Origin: G963677485 sp942492855
GTDB taxonomy: Bacteria; Armatimonadota; HRBIN16
Reading direction: 5' to 3'
NCBI GenBank assembly: GCA_942492855.1
Contig: OW818647.1
Span: forward strand, 4,030,001-4,094,000
Length of the DNA: 64,000 bases
Position numbers and translations under genes: made by a program. The notes under the pieces are model-generated. The model worked only from the letters and a program-made list of their open reading frames with translations, made no database searches and was not told where the DNA came from. Positions 45,617 through 55,094 of the stretch are shown here, one piece after another (the stretch's first letter is position 1; each line of letters begins with the position of its first letter).

Positions 45617-46839
45617 TGTTTCGAAGTTCTATGCTATGCGCGTGGATATTCGCGGTGTGTTGTGCTGGGTATTTTGCAGGCAATAGCATGGCTGCAGGTG
45701 CTGTGTTTACCGATGTCAAAGCTACCTACATCCCTCAACAAGCCCGGCTGGTGGTCGGATTCAAGCTGACGGCTCCGTCGCGTAGAACGGTCAGAATCCG
45801 CATTTCCCGTGACGGCGGCAAGCGGTTCCTGCTGGCACCCGAGATGTTTGGTGCGACAGCGACCACTACGGCACTGCCTGGGTCCAAACGTACCGAATTG
45901 AGTTGGAACGGGCTGAAACCATACCTCGGAAGCGGTACTGGCAAACTCGTAATCGAACTGACCGCATCGCAGGACAGGTATCCGGGCTCCCTGGTTTACC
46001 TGCCCAAAGGCGAGTTCATGATGGGGAATGCCGGCGTAGGTGATGACGCAGCATGGAGCTTCGCCAATGAGAAGCCAGCCCATCGCGTGATGGTACCCGA
46101 CGTCTATGTAGCTCGTTGTGAAGTGTCTAGAGGAGCATACCGAGAGTTCATGCAGATGGGCGGATATCAACAACAGGCCAACTGGAGCGACGAGGGGTGG
46201 AAGTGGGTTCAAACCACACGGCGAACACAACCCGACCGCTGGAGTGCGGATCAGTCATTCGGCCGTGGTCGATTTACGCAGACGGACAGCCATCCTGCCA
46301 TCGGCTTAAGCTATTACGAAGCGGAGGCCTACAGCAAGTGGGCCGGTGTGAGGCTGCTGACAGAGGCGGAATGGGAAAAAGCGGCCAGATGGAACGGCAG
46401 CACCACAATGGTATATCCCTGGGGCAACACGTGGAAGCCAAATGTGGATAGTGCCAATGACTCTGAACGAAACTACTGTAACTGGCTATACCAGACCGCC
46501 TCCACCGACTTCAACACAATCCAAACCACCCGGGCTGGCTGGTTTCCTAAAGACACCTCGTATTTCGGCTGCGTCGATATGTGCGGCAACGCGCTTGAGT
46601 GGGTATCGGATACCTACCGTGCATACCCGGGTAGCCAAGTTGGTGCACCTGCTGGCTATAGGGTTGTGAAGGGAGGCAGTCTTTACACTCAGCAGCCTGC
46701 GAACATTCGCTGTGCCGTCCGTGGCTACATGAAACCATCGGGAGTTAGCTGGTATTTCTACACAGGGTTTCGTGTGGCTGTGGACGCGACAAGCGTGAGC
46801 CGCGTCACAGCTCCTGTGCTTGTTCCAAACACAAAATAA
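45616..46839 (+). CDS. Secreted SUMF1-domain (formylglycine-generating-enzyme-like) protein
   Basis: A signal peptide (MFRSSMLCAWIFAVCCAGYFAG) is followed by a beta domain (about 30-120) and a SUMF1/FGE-sulfatase fold (about 125-400: LPKGEFMMGN, SRGAYREFMQMGGY, RLLTEAEWEKAARWNG, CVDMCGNALEWVSD, RVVKGGSLYT). In true aerobic FGEs the segment after GGS carries two copper-binding cysteines (C....C); here both positions are Thr and Asn (GGSLYTQQPAN), so oxidase activity is unlikely. AGGAG lies eight bases before the ATG at 45616, which shares a base with the sulfatase stop. It may be a sulfatase partner or a carbohydrate-binding member of the fold. Confidence 0.85.
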   Translation: MFRSSMLCAWIFAVCCAGYFAGNSMAAGAVFTDVKATYIPQQARLVVGFKLTAPSRRTVRIRISRDGGKRFLLAPEMFGATATTTALPGSKRTELSWNGLKPYLGSGTGKLVIELTASQDRYPGSLVYLPKGEFMMGNAGVGDDAAWSFANEKPAHRVMVPDVYVARCEVSRGAYREFMQMGGYQQQANWSDEGWKWVQTTRRTQPDRWSADQSFGRGRFTQTDSHPAIGLSYYEAEAYSKWAGVRLLTEAEWEKAARWNGSTTMVYPWGNTWKPNVDSANDSERNYCNWLYQTASTDFNTIQTTRAGWFPKDTSYFGCVDMCGNALEWVSDTYRAYPGSQVGAPAGYRVVKGGSLYTQQPANIRCAVRGYMKPSGVSWYFYTGFRVAVDATSVSRVTAPVLVPNTK

Positions 46840-47073
46840 TCACCCAGCCTTTGTCAGGAACTATACCGTATCACTATGATTTCGTTCATCACTGAAGCTT
46901 TAGTTCATCGACCGTTGTGAGGCATCGAGGCATTTCTTGTGAAACGACAGCCTTAACCATGACTGGGCTAACCCCACCGAGGTTGGTTTATAACGGTGTA
47001 CCGGCATTACCGGTGCGTATACTGGTAAAATGAATCTAGCTAACCACCAAAAAATGAAGGAATTCAACTCAGA

Positions 47074-48309
47074 ATGCGAGCATTCGATAATATAGATACC
47101 GCACTTCAAGCGATCAAGCAAGGACGGTTCATTGTCGTCGTTGACGATGTTGACCGAGAGAATGAAGGCGATCTGCTGATGGCGGCCGAAAAGGTCACAC
47201 CAGATTCGATAAACTTCATGGCGACTTACGCACGCGGGCTGGTCTGTTTGGCTGCGACAGCGAAACGGTTGGATGAACTGCAGATTGGGCCAATCGCTCG
47301 CAACAACACAACGCGACATGGCACAGCGTTCATGGAGCCCATCGATGTTCATGCAGGAACCTCAACTGGGATTTCTGCTTTTGATAGAGCCAAGACGGTC
47401 AACTGGTTTGTGGACTCTGCCGCAAAAGCCAATGACTTTGAACGCCCAGGACACATTTTTCCGCTCAGAGCGGTTGAGGGCGGAGTGCTCAAACGAGCGG
47501 GCCATACGGAAGCGACCGTGGATTTCTGCCGTCTAGCGGGCTTGAAGCCGGCTGGAGTGATATGCGAGATCATGAGTGCGGACGGCTCAATGGCGCGAGT
47601 GCCGGAGTTGCTCGAATTTGCTGAAGCCCATGATCTACCGATTGTCACAGTCGCTGACTTAATCCGTTACCGACGTCAGAATGAGCGGCTTATCAACAAA
47701 GTGGCCACAGTGAAGCTGCAAACATGCTATGGCAACTTTGATCTACATGCGTTTGAGAGCAGCGTGGACAGCAACCCGTATATCGCGCTAGTCATGGGTG
47801 ATGTGACAACCGAAGAACCAGTGCTTGTCCGGGTGCATAGCAGTTGTTTAACTGGTGATGTGCTGAGCTCCTTAAGGTGTGACTGTGGCAACCAACTGCA
47901 TAACGCCTTGAGTTCCATCGCTAAAGAAGGCCGCGGAGTGTTGCTCTACATACAGCAAGAAGGGCGCGGCATCGGCCTGTTGAACAAGCTGAAGGCCTAC
48001 GAGCTACAGCAGAACCAGGGTATGGACACAGTTGATGCCAACATCGAACTGGGCTTTCGCCCCGATGAGCGCGACTACGGTATCGGTGCACAAGTATTAG
48101 TTGACCTTGGCATCCGCCAGATACGCCTTTTAAGCAATAATCCCACCAAGCGGGTCGGGTTACAGGCTTACGGGCTGGAGATATCCGAAGTGGTGCCTCT
48201 ATTGATCGCACCCAACGAGTACAATGAGTTTTACCTGCATACGAAGCAGCAAAAAATGGGTCATGATATGCCGGACAAGATGTTCCAAACTAACGAAGAG
48301 GAAGAATAA
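47074..48309 (+). CDS. ribBA: Bifunctional DHBP synthase / GTP cyclohydrolase II
   Basis: Starts both branches of riboflavin synthesis. The N-terminal half (about 1-205) is DHBP synthase: VVVDDVDRENEGDLLMAAE, GTSTGISAFDRAKTV and GHTEATVDFCRLAGL. The C-terminal half is GTP cyclohydrolase II with a zinc site SSCLTGDVLSSLRCDCGNQL and the QQEGRGIGL motif. At 411 residues it is standard length. AAGGAAT lies about ten bases before the ATG. No FMN-riboswitch motif is seen in the 234-bp leader; a hairpin ACCGG/CCGGT lies near 47000-47014 and a -10-like TATACT at 47018. ribH follows 1 nt after the stop. Confidence 0.97.
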   Translation: MRAFDNIDTALQAIKQGRFIVVVDDVDRENEGDLLMAAEKVTPDSINFMATYARGLVCLAATAKRLDELQIGPIARNNTTRHGTAFMEPIDVHAGTSTGISAFDRAKTVNWFVDSAAKANDFERPGHIFPLRAVEGGVLKRAGHTEATVDFCRLAGLKPAGVICEIMSADGSMARVPELLEFAEAHDLPIVTVADLIRYRRQNERLINKVATVKLQTCYGNFDLHAFESSVDSNPYIALVMGDVTTEEPVLVRVHSSCLTGDVLSSLRCDCGNQLHNALSSIAKEGRGVLLYIQQEGRGIGLLNKLKAYELQQNQGMDTVDANIELGFRPDERDYGIGAQVLVDLGIRQIRLLSNNPTKRVGLQAYGLEISEVVPLLIAPNEYNEFYLHTKQQKMGHDMPDKMFQTNEEEE

Positions 48310-48310
48310 T

Positions 48311-48778
48311 ATGCCGAAGGTACTAGAAGGTCAACTCACTGCACAGGGTCTGAAGGTTGGCATCGTGATAAGCCGCTTTAATGAGTTTATCACCAGCAGG
48401 CTTCTCGGAGGCGCCGTTGACTGCTTAAGTCGGCACGGTGCGGATGTTGAGCAGGATGTGACGGTTGCCTGGGTGCCAGGCTCCTGGGAGATACCTCTGA
48501 TCGCCAAAAAGATGGCGAAAAGCGGTGAATACCATGCTGTGATCTGTCTGGGATGCCTTATCCGTGGTACTACGGCACACTTCGATTACATCGCCGCAGA
48601 AGCCAGCAAGGGGATCGGCCATGCCATGATGGAAAGCGAAATTCCTGTGGTATTCGGGGTGCTGACCACTGAAAATATCGAACAGGCCATTGAGCGCGCT
48701 GGCACCAAAGCGGGTAACAAGGGTGCTGATGCCGCCATGACCGCCATAGAGATGGCTAACCTGCTGAAACTTCTATAA
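48311..48778 (+). CDS. ribH: 6,7-dimethyl-8-ribityllumazine synthase
   Basis: Condenses the two RibBA-derived precursors. The 155-residue protein beginning MPKVLEGQLTAQGLKVGIVISRFNEF shows GSWEIPLIAKKM (substrate loop), CLGCLIRGTTAHFDYI (the His acts in phosphate elimination) and PVVFGVLTTENIEQA. An in-frame extension to 48224 overlaps ribBA and is not credible; GAGGAAG precedes the ATG at 48311. ribD and ribE are not in the window. Confidence 0.97.
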   Translation: MPKVLEGQLTAQGLKVGIVISRFNEFITSRLLGGAVDCLSRHGADVEQDVTVAWVPGSWEIPLIAKKMAKSGEYHAVICLGCLIRGTTAHFDYIAAEASKGIGHAMMESEIPVVFGVLTTENIEQAIERAGTKAGNKGADAAMTAIEMANLLKLL

Positions 48779-48800
48779 TAACTAACGATTAGGTGCCCAT

Positions 48801-49235
48801 ATGGAAAATGATAAGAAGACTCTGGAAGCGGTAGAGACACTACTGAAGCTTGCTGATAGATATCAGTTAAAGCAACTAGACTGGAGCGACGGTGAGTTGT
48901 CTGTTGAAATCGAACGACCAGACGGCGACTTAGTGGTAGCACCTATATCGACGCTCGGGCAGGAGATGGTGAATGATGACAGCCTGATCACTGTGGAATC
49001 ACCCATCTCGGGTCTGTTCTACAGGGCTGGTTCGCCTGAAGACCGCCCATATGTGGATATCGGGGATGAAGTGAGTGTCGGACAGATTGTCGCAATCATT
49101 GAAGCGATGAAGGTGTTCAATGAGATCGCGTCTGAGGTCAGTGGCGAGATAGTATCTGTCTGTGCAGAGAACGGTCAGATGGTTCGCACAGGCGATCCAT
49201 TGTACAAGTTGAAACCGGTGGAGGGAGTATCATGA
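48801..49235 (+). CDS. accB: Biotin carboxyl carrier protein of acetyl-CoA carboxylase
   Basis: Carries the biotin for malonyl-CoA formation. At 144 residues it has the usual N-terminal region (ETLLKLADRYQLKQLDWSD) and a C-terminal biotinyl domain (about 65-142) with the biotin lysine in EAMKVFNEI. accC, normally adjacent, is absent here; hom follows with a 4-nt ATGA overlap. The biotin ligase gene birA is elsewhere in the same window (58060-58824). The Shine-Dalgarno is weak (AGGTG). Confidence 0.95.
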   Translation: MENDKKTLEAVETLLKLADRYQLKQLDWSDGELSVEIERPDGDLVVAPISTLGQEMVNDDSLITVESPISGLFYRAGSPEDRPYVDIGDEVSVGQIVAIIEAMKVFNEIASEVSGEIVSVCAENGQMVRTGDPLYKLKPVEGVS

Positions 49236-50542
49236 GTAGAAAACAGATAAATGTAGGCCTTATTGGAATGGGTATCGTCGGCACAGGTGCGGCGAAGGTT
49301 CTGGTGGAAAATGCAGATTTGATCACGGCCAAAGTAGGTATACCTGTCAAGCTGGTAAAAGTGGCTGATAAAGACATAATCACTCAGCGTCCTGTAGAGT
49401 TGGACCCCTCTGTATTTACTACAGATGCGAACGAGTTACTCAACGATCCCGACATCGACATCGTGATAGAGCTGATCGGCGGAGTGCATCCTGCGAAGGA
49501 GTTCGTGCATACTGCTCTCGCCAACGGGAAGCATGTAGTCACCGCCAACAAGGAGTTGATCGCTAAAGACGGTCATGAACTCATGGACATGGCTGACCAA
49601 AACAAACTTGACTTCATGTTTGAAGGTGCCGTCGGCGGGGGTATCCCGATTATCGGCCCCATGAAGACCGTCCTGGCCGCGAACCGCATCAAGCGCGTGA
49701 TGGGCATTGTGAACGGCACAACCAACTTCATTCTGACGAAGATGGCGGAGGATGGTGCCGATTTTGACAGCGTGCTGAAAGAGGCGCAGGCGATGGGGTA
49801 TGCAGAAGCCAACCCAACCGCTGATGTTGAGGGATACGATGCGAAGTACAAAATCGCCATCCTCGCTTCGATAGCGTTTGTCTGCCGAGTGAATGTAGAT
49901 GACGTCTACTGCGAGGGTATCACTAAGATTGCTGCTGACGAAATGCGGTGGGCGAAGGAACTTGGATATGTCATCAAGCTGGTGGCTATCGCTTCCGCTT
50001 CGGATGACGGCAAGATGGCCATCCGCGTCCATCCTGTGATGCTGCACGAGACGCACCCGTTAGCTAGCGTGCGTGGTGTCTCCAACGCGATCATGGTGAA
50101 CGGTGATGCGGTAGGGGATGTGATGTTCTTTGGGCCTGGTGCCGGTAGTATGCCTACAGGCAGCGTGGTGGCCGGTGATGTGGTAGATATCGCACGAAAC
50201 ATGGTTAAGAATGCCAATGGGCGTGTGGGCTGCACCTGCTTTGAGCACCGTGATGTCACTCCGATGGATGAAGTGGTGTCCAGCCATTATCTGCGTATGC
50301 GCGTCATCGATCGCCCCAATGTTTTGGCTCAAGTGGCCGGCGTGCTCGGAGCGAATGATATCAGTGTACGCACAGTCGTGCAACGGCAGCGTCTTGATGA
50401 ATTTGCAGAGATTGTCTGGATCACGCATCCCGCCACCGAGGGCGATTTCCGCAGAGCGGTATCTGAGCTAAAGAGGGTTCCTGTGGTGACGAGTGTATGT
50501 GCCACGATGCATGTGGAGTTTCCTGCCGGATCTAAATACTAA
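49232..50542 (+). CDS. hom: Homoserine dehydrogenase
   Basis: Reduces aspartate semialdehyde to homoserine for Thr, Met and Ile. An NAD(P)-binding motif NVGLIGMGIVGTGAAKVL opens the 436-residue protein. The substrate and catalytic region follows (VVTANKELIAKDG, VGGGIPIIGPMKT, VNGTTNFILTKM, AEANPTADVEGYDAKYKIAILA), and a C-terminal ACT domain (about 355-430; RMRVIDRPNVLAQVAGVLGA) gives likely threonine feedback. Coupled to accB by a 4-nt overlap. thrC and thrB are not here. Confidence 0.97.
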   Translation: MSRKQINVGLIGMGIVGTGAAKVLVENADLITAKVGIPVKLVKVADKDIITQRPVELDPSVFTTDANELLNDPDIDIVIELIGGVHPAKEFVHTALANGKHVVTANKELIAKDGHELMDMADQNKLDFMFEGAVGGGIPIIGPMKTVLAANRIKRVMGIVNGTTNFILTKMAEDGADFDSVLKEAQAMGYAEANPTADVEGYDAKYKIAILASIAFVCRVNVDDVYCEGITKIAADEMRWAKELGYVIKLVAIASASDDGKMAIRVHPVMLHETHPLASVRGVSNAIMVNGDAVGDVMFFGPGAGSMPTGSVVAGDVVDIARNMVKNANGRVGCTCFEHRDVTPMDEVVSSHYLRMRVIDRPNVLAQVAGVLGANDISVRTVVQRQRLDEFAEIVWITHPATEGDFRRAVSELKRVPVVTSVCATMHVEFPAGSKY

Positions 50543-50561
50543 TTAATAGCTGGGTGGCCTC

Positions 50562-51638
50562 TTGAGGCTCAAACTTGTCGATCGGTTAATTCTGAGTGAA
50601 CTGGTCGTGCCATTTCTAGTTGGCACAGCCGCAGTTACCATGATGTTAATCGGTAATATGCTGTTCTACTATGCGGAACCCCTTTTTGCCAAAGGGGTTC
50701 CGATATTAGCTGTGCTGCAGCTCATCGTCTATCATACACCATCGCTTCTTGTCCTCACACTCCCGGTTGGAACGGCTGTAGCAGTGAGCCTGGCTATAAA
50801 CAGACTGCAACGTGACTCAGAGTTGACTGTCATCCGGGGGACTGGGATCAGCCTGAAACGGGTATTCGTGCCAATTTTAATGGTGGGGATATTCATTGGA
50901 GCTATGAACCTGGTGCTGAGCGAGCTGGTTGTACCCAAAGCTGAAGGTGCTTTTAGACGGCTTCGAGACCGTATATACATGATGCAGAACTCACCGTTAC
51001 TCCGTCAAAATGTCGTGTTTCGGATGCAGAACTACACATTCTACATCGGAGAAATCTACCGTAACGATGAGAAGGTCACGGAAGTTGGCAATGTCATGAT
51101 CATTCAAGACGGGCTGCCATACCCTCGGACCGTGGTTGCTCCGCGTGCCGACTACCGAGATGGTGTGTGGGTGCTGCATAAGGCGGTTGTGCATATCTAC
51201 GGAGAGGATGGCGCAGCCATTGATGCCGTCGCTAAAGGTCTGATGAAGATCAACTTGCGTGTGGCCATATCCGATATCGTCTCACCCCCGGCACCCGAGG
51301 AAACCAGCGCAATGGATCTGCGCAAACAGGCTGTTATCGCACAAAGTTCGGGCATTGATGCCACCCGCTTGTGGGTCAGTTATCACTTCAAGCTAGCCGT
51401 GCCGTTTGCTTGCGTCGTGTTCGCACTTTGCAGCATGCCGCTGGCCCTCAAGTTCGCCAGAGCTGGCAGCTTCATGGGTGTTCTACTGGCTATCGTGCTG
51501 GTATTCGTCTTCTGGAACACGCTGCTGTTGTTCAAACTTTTTGGTAACCAGGGCTTGGTGCCTCCGGTGGTGGCCGCCTGGATACCCAACTCGTTTTTCG
51601 GCATCATAGGGCTGTGGCTGCTTGCCAAATCAGATTAG
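50562..51638 (+). CDS. LptF/LptG-family permease
   Basis: The 358-residue protein has the YjgP/YjgQ layout: three N-terminal membrane helices (VVPFLVGTAAVTMMLIGNML, LLVLTLPVGTAVAVSLAI), a periplasmic beta-jellyroll segment (about 120-260) and three C-terminal helices ending FFGIIGLWLLAKSD. Members form the inner-membrane part of the LPS export complex with LptB. Which of LptF or LptG this is cannot be settled. Translation starts at TTG (50562) in the most natural frame, with GGTGG a little upstream. It follows hom by 19 nt, suggesting the same operon. Its presence supports an outer membrane. Confidence 0.88.
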   Translation: MRLKLVDRLILSELVVPFLVGTAAVTMMLIGNMLFYYAEPLFAKGVPILAVLQLIVYHTPSLLVLTLPVGTAVAVSLAINRLQRDSELTVIRGTGISLKRVFVPILMVGIFIGAMNLVLSELVVPKAEGAFRRLRDRIYMMQNSPLLRQNVVFRMQNYTFYIGEIYRNDEKVTEVGNVMIIQDGLPYPRTVVAPRADYRDGVWVLHKAVVHIYGEDGAAIDAVAKGLMKINLRVAISDIVSPPAPEETSAMDLRKQAVIAQSSGIDATRLWVSYHFKLAVPFACVVFALCSMPLALKFARAGSFMGVLLAIVLVFVFWNTLLLFKLFGNQGLVPPVVAAWIPNSFFGIIGLWLLAKSD

Positions 51639-51690
51639 CTTTGGCAGCTTCAACGCTGTATGTTAGCGCTGTGATTCTAAGGAGATTGGT

Positions 51691-54348
51691 ATGACTATTC
51701 AAAACGGGATGAGTGGGTATAACCCTCGACAAGAGATCTTGCCGCATATGGTAATATCCGCCGAATGGCTGGGTGAACTGCAGCGATGTGAGACCGCGAT
51801 TGCGGTTGGGCAATGGCTGGCGAAATACCGTGCTAAGGTGATGGAAATGTGCCTGGAGCTTCCGGGCGGATTAGCGCTCTGCCGGATATTCACCGCACTG
51901 GTCGATTCGTGTATAAGCCGTCTCTACGATTTGGCGATCAGTGAGGCTGGGATTGACCAGGCACCGCAGATGTGTGTCGTCGCGACCGGTGGATACGGAA
52001 GGCTTGACCTGTGCGCGCACAGCGATATTGATGTCACTTTCATCCCTGCGCGTGATGCGGAGAGTTCGTGTGAGCGTGTGATTCGCAGCATGTACCGCAT
52101 GCTGATCATCGCTTTCATGGATCACGCCAAAATGACCATCGGGTATGCCTATCGGTTGATTGATGACTGCGGTAGCCTTGACCATGGGACGCAAACTAAC
52201 CTTGTGGACGCCCGAATCATCACTGGTTCAAGGCACGTGTTCGCCCGGTTTCTACAGGAATACTGGAGTCAGTTCAACGCAGCCGACTTTGTGTTTCGCA
52301 AAATTGCTGAACGCAATGAAGTGACCAAAAAGTTCGGCGTCAGCCTGTATAGCGTAGAACCCCACCTGAAAGAGGCTGTTGGTGGACTTCGCGATATCCA
52401 CATGATCCGCTGGCTTGGAGCCGGTCGCGCCTGTGTGACGACTGGCGGTGAATGGGTTAATGTGGCAGGGCAGGGGCTCATCGACTCGGAGGATGTGGAT
52501 ACGCTGGTTGCCGCCCACGAGTTTATCACGACCGTGCGTAACCATCTGCATATACTCGCCGGTGAAGAACGTGATATATTGACGGCCGAAAAACAGGACG
52601 TCATTTGTCAGCGAATGGGGTATCTAACACAGAACGAAACGCCTGCTGTTGAGTTGTTCATGCGTGAGTTCTACACACATTCAGCCCATGTTTACCGCAT
52701 CAGCCGTAAGGCTCAGATCAGAGCCAAGCAGGCCAAGTATCTGGTCGGGTTGGGTTTGGATGTGGAAAATGAGGAACTCATACCCAATATCCCGCTGTTA
52801 CAGATGCAGGATTTAAGCTGGATGATCCAGGCCGTCAGCATCGCTCAAGAGTATGAGTTGAACCTCAGTGAACGACTCACCTCAATGATTCGCAAGATAG
52901 TGGCCAGCAATCCCGAAATTCGCAGCATGGCGGATGTGGCCGATGAGTTTCTTAATATGCTTCGTAGGCCTCACGCTGTGTGCCGTTCGATGAGAATGCT
53001 CTCAGACACCGGGTTGCTGGGATGGCTGCTGCCCGAGTTCGAACACACAATGGCGTTGATACCATATGATCCATCCCATGAGTTTACCGTGGGTGAACAC
53101 AGCCTTCGTGTTCTTGAGAATATCGAGAGGTTCCAGGACATCTCAGACCATAACTACATGGACTACCGCCGCATACTCCAAGAGATTCCCAACCAGGAAG
53201 CCATTTACATGGCGGCACTGTTACACGACATCGGTAAAGCACGCATGGGTGATCACTGCGTGAATGGTGTGTTGATGTGTCGCGATATCTGCGCCAGACT
53301 GATGGTGTCTGAGGAGGTCCAGGCTGATGTGGAGTTCATTGTTGACAACCACTTGCTGATGGCAGAGACCTCGCGGATGTTTGACCTGAACCTCGATGAA
53401 ACAATCGCTACTTTCTGTAAAAAGATTGAGACAGTCGACCGACTAAATCTACTGTATCTATTCACATACGCTGACGAAAAAGCGGTGGCTCCTGGATTGT
53501 GGAGCGAAATCAAGGCCAACTACCAGCGCGATTTATACAAAAAATCTGTGAACTACTTGACTGAAGGGCTGAATGAAGAGAGTGCCCCTCAGGACATCGG
53601 CCGCTATTATAGACGGCTGGTAAAGGACCTTCAGCTTGAGAAGTTTGATGAGAACCAGGTCAAGCTTCACCTCGAAGAGATGTCCGCAGCTTATCTTCTT
53701 AATACCCCTCAAGAAGTCGTGGCGCTGCATATTAAGATGGCCTCAACTATGGCCGATGGGCATCCGCAAATCGCATTCCATACTCAGCCTGGCAGCGATA
53801 CGACCGAATTGATTATCTGCACACCAGATGATCCACAGCCGGGTTTAATGGCCAAAATCGCAGGTGTATTTTATGCGGCAGGCTGTGTGGTCCACAACGC
53901 CACTGTATATACACGTATTGGTGCCGTGAACATCGCCATCGATACTTTTATCATCGATTACCGCGGCCGTGCCATTCAGACCAGCAAGCGATCCGAGTTG
54001 GAACAAAACCTGACAGATGTGCTGACTGGTGCAAAGTCTGTGGAGGAGTTAATCAAGCAGCACCGCCGACGGAATGCTGTTTGGCCAGAGTTAAGTTCTG
54101 TGACGATCCGGCATGACCTGGCAAAGGAGTTCAGCGTGGTCGAAATACGAGCCAGCGACACTCCCGGAATCTTGTTCTGGGCCAGCCGAGGTGTTAGTAA
54201 GCTAGGTTGGAATATCTACAGTGCCAAGCTCAGTATGTGGGCAGGAAATGCCGTGGTGGTGTTCTATGTCCAGGACCTTTCTGACATGAAGGGTAACGAG
54301 GCATCGGAAAGGCTGCGCCCGATATTGATAGAGCGGGATATTTTGTAG
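51691..54348 (+). CDS. glnD: Bifunctional uridylyltransferase/uridylyl-removing enzyme of PII
   Basis: Senses glutamine and modifies protein PII. The 885-residue protein has the expected four parts. A nucleotidyltransferase domain carries ATGGYGRLDLCAHSDIDVTF (Asp-x-Asp). A GlnD-specific middle includes VGGLRDIHMIRWLG. An HD hydrolase domain includes ALLHDIGKARMGDHC and HLLMAETSRMFDLN. Two ACT domains follow (about 700-770, and near the C terminus from about 810). All catalytic motifs look intact, so both activities are likely. AAGGAG precedes the ATG. No glnB or glnA gene is in the window. The stop is 3 nt from the convergent adenosyltransferase stop. Confidence 0.96.
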   Translation: MTIQNGMSGYNPRQEILPHMVISAEWLGELQRCETAIAVGQWLAKYRAKVMEMCLELPGGLALCRIFTALVDSCISRLYDLAISEAGIDQAPQMCVVATGGYGRLDLCAHSDIDVTFIPARDAESSCERVIRSMYRMLIIAFMDHAKMTIGYAYRLIDDCGSLDHGTQTNLVDARIITGSRHVFARFLQEYWSQFNAADFVFRKIAERNEVTKKFGVSLYSVEPHLKEAVGGLRDIHMIRWLGAGRACVTTGGEWVNVAGQGLIDSEDVDTLVAAHEFITTVRNHLHILAGEERDILTAEKQDVICQRMGYLTQNETPAVELFMREFYTHSAHVYRISRKAQIRAKQAKYLVGLGLDVENEELIPNIPLLQMQDLSWMIQAVSIAQEYELNLSERLTSMIRKIVASNPEIRSMADVADEFLNMLRRPHAVCRSMRMLSDTGLLGWLLPEFEHTMALIPYDPSHEFTVGEHSLRVLENIERFQDISDHNYMDYRRILQEIPNQEAIYMAALLHDIGKARMGDHCVNGVLMCRDICARLMVSEEVQADVEFIVDNHLLMAETSRMFDLNLDETIATFCKKIETVDRLNLLYLFTYADEKAVAPGLWSEIKANYQRDLYKKSVNYLTEGLNEESAPQDIGRYYRRLVKDLQLEKFDENQVKLHLEEMSAAYLLNTPQEVVALHIKMASTMADGHPQIAFHTQPGSDTTELIICTPDDPQPGLMAKIAGVFYAAGCVVHNATVYTRIGAVNIAIDTFIIDYRGRAIQTSKRSELEQNLTDVLTGAKSVEELIKQHRRRNAVWPELSSVTIRHDLAKEFSVVEIRASDTPGILFWASRGVSKLGWNIYSAKLSMWAGNAVVVFYVQDLSDMKGNEASERLRPILIERDIL

Positions 54349-54351
54349 GTT

Positions 54352-54897
54352 TCATCCCTGCCATTCCGCTTCCTTGTGCTCAGCTATATGGTTGAGATAT
54401 CGGCTAAGCACAAAAAGAAAGTCGCTGAGCCGGTTCATATAGGCGGTGACTGTAGAGATGCCTGTGGTGTTTACCTGGGCGGTATGGATTGCGATCTCGG
54501 CACGACGGCATACTGTTCTGCAAACGTGCGTCTGGCTGGCTGCCGGTGTGCCTCCCGGAAGGATGAAATGCACGAGAGCGGGCAGGTGAGATTCCATTTC
54601 ATCGATGTTCTTTTCCAGGCGGCTTGCTTCTATCTTGTCAAGATAGTGAGTGTTGCTGGTGCTCAGGTTACTAGAACTGGAAACCCAGGCACCGATGCTG
54701 AACAGGTCGGATTGGCACAGGTGCAGTGAGAGCCTTGGTGCTTCAGGGACATCGGGCATGCTTAACAGCAGTCCGAGGTGTGCATTGAGTTCGTCGAGAC
54801 ATCCACAAGCTGCGATTCTCGGGTCGGATTTTGGTACACGGATACCCGATTGCAGGCTGGTGGTGCCAGTGTCGCCCTTACGTGTGTATATCTTCAT
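54352..54897 (-). CDS. Cob(I)alamin adenosyltransferase (PduO/MMAB type)
   Basis: Transfers adenosyl from ATP to cobalamin. The 181-residue protein begins MKIYTRKGDTGTTSLQSGIRVPKSD, the N-terminal ATP-binding signature of the PduO-type family. CGCLDELNAHLGLLL and the CRRAE region follow, with an N-x-x-S-D motif (YMNRLSDFLFVLSRY). AAGGAG is five to six bases before the ATG at 54897; an upstream in-frame ATG at 54957 lacks support. Presence implies B12-dependent enzymes in this organism. Confidence 0.94.
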   Translation of the reverse strand: MKIYTRKGDTGTTSLQSGIRVPKSDPRIAACGCLDELNAHLGLLLSMPDVPEAPRLSLHLCQSDLFSIGAWVSSSSNLSTSNTHYLDKIEASRLEKNIDEMESHLPALVHFILPGGTPAASQTHVCRTVCRRAEIAIHTAQVNTTGISTVTAYMNRLSDFLFVLSRYLNHIAEHKEAEWQG

Positions 54898-55094
54898 AGA
54901 CGTTCTCCTTGGAGTGTATACGCATAGTGTAAGGAAAAACGGGGTAGATGACAACAAACAGGCAGGAATCGGCGTCTATATTATAGAATGATACTAAGAA
55001 CGGATGCCCTGAATACATCACATTCGTTTGCTGCTTCTGTTGCGTCCGCACTCGGATACAATATGATTAGCAGACCGCTACTATCGGAGGAGTT

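Noticed and set aside
46840..47073. FMN riboswitch before ribBA
   Set aside because: The conserved RFN element blocks are not visible; only small hairpins are present.
54898..55094. Cobalamin riboswitch near the adenosyltransferase gene
   Set aside because: No B12-box-like sequence was found in this divergent gap.
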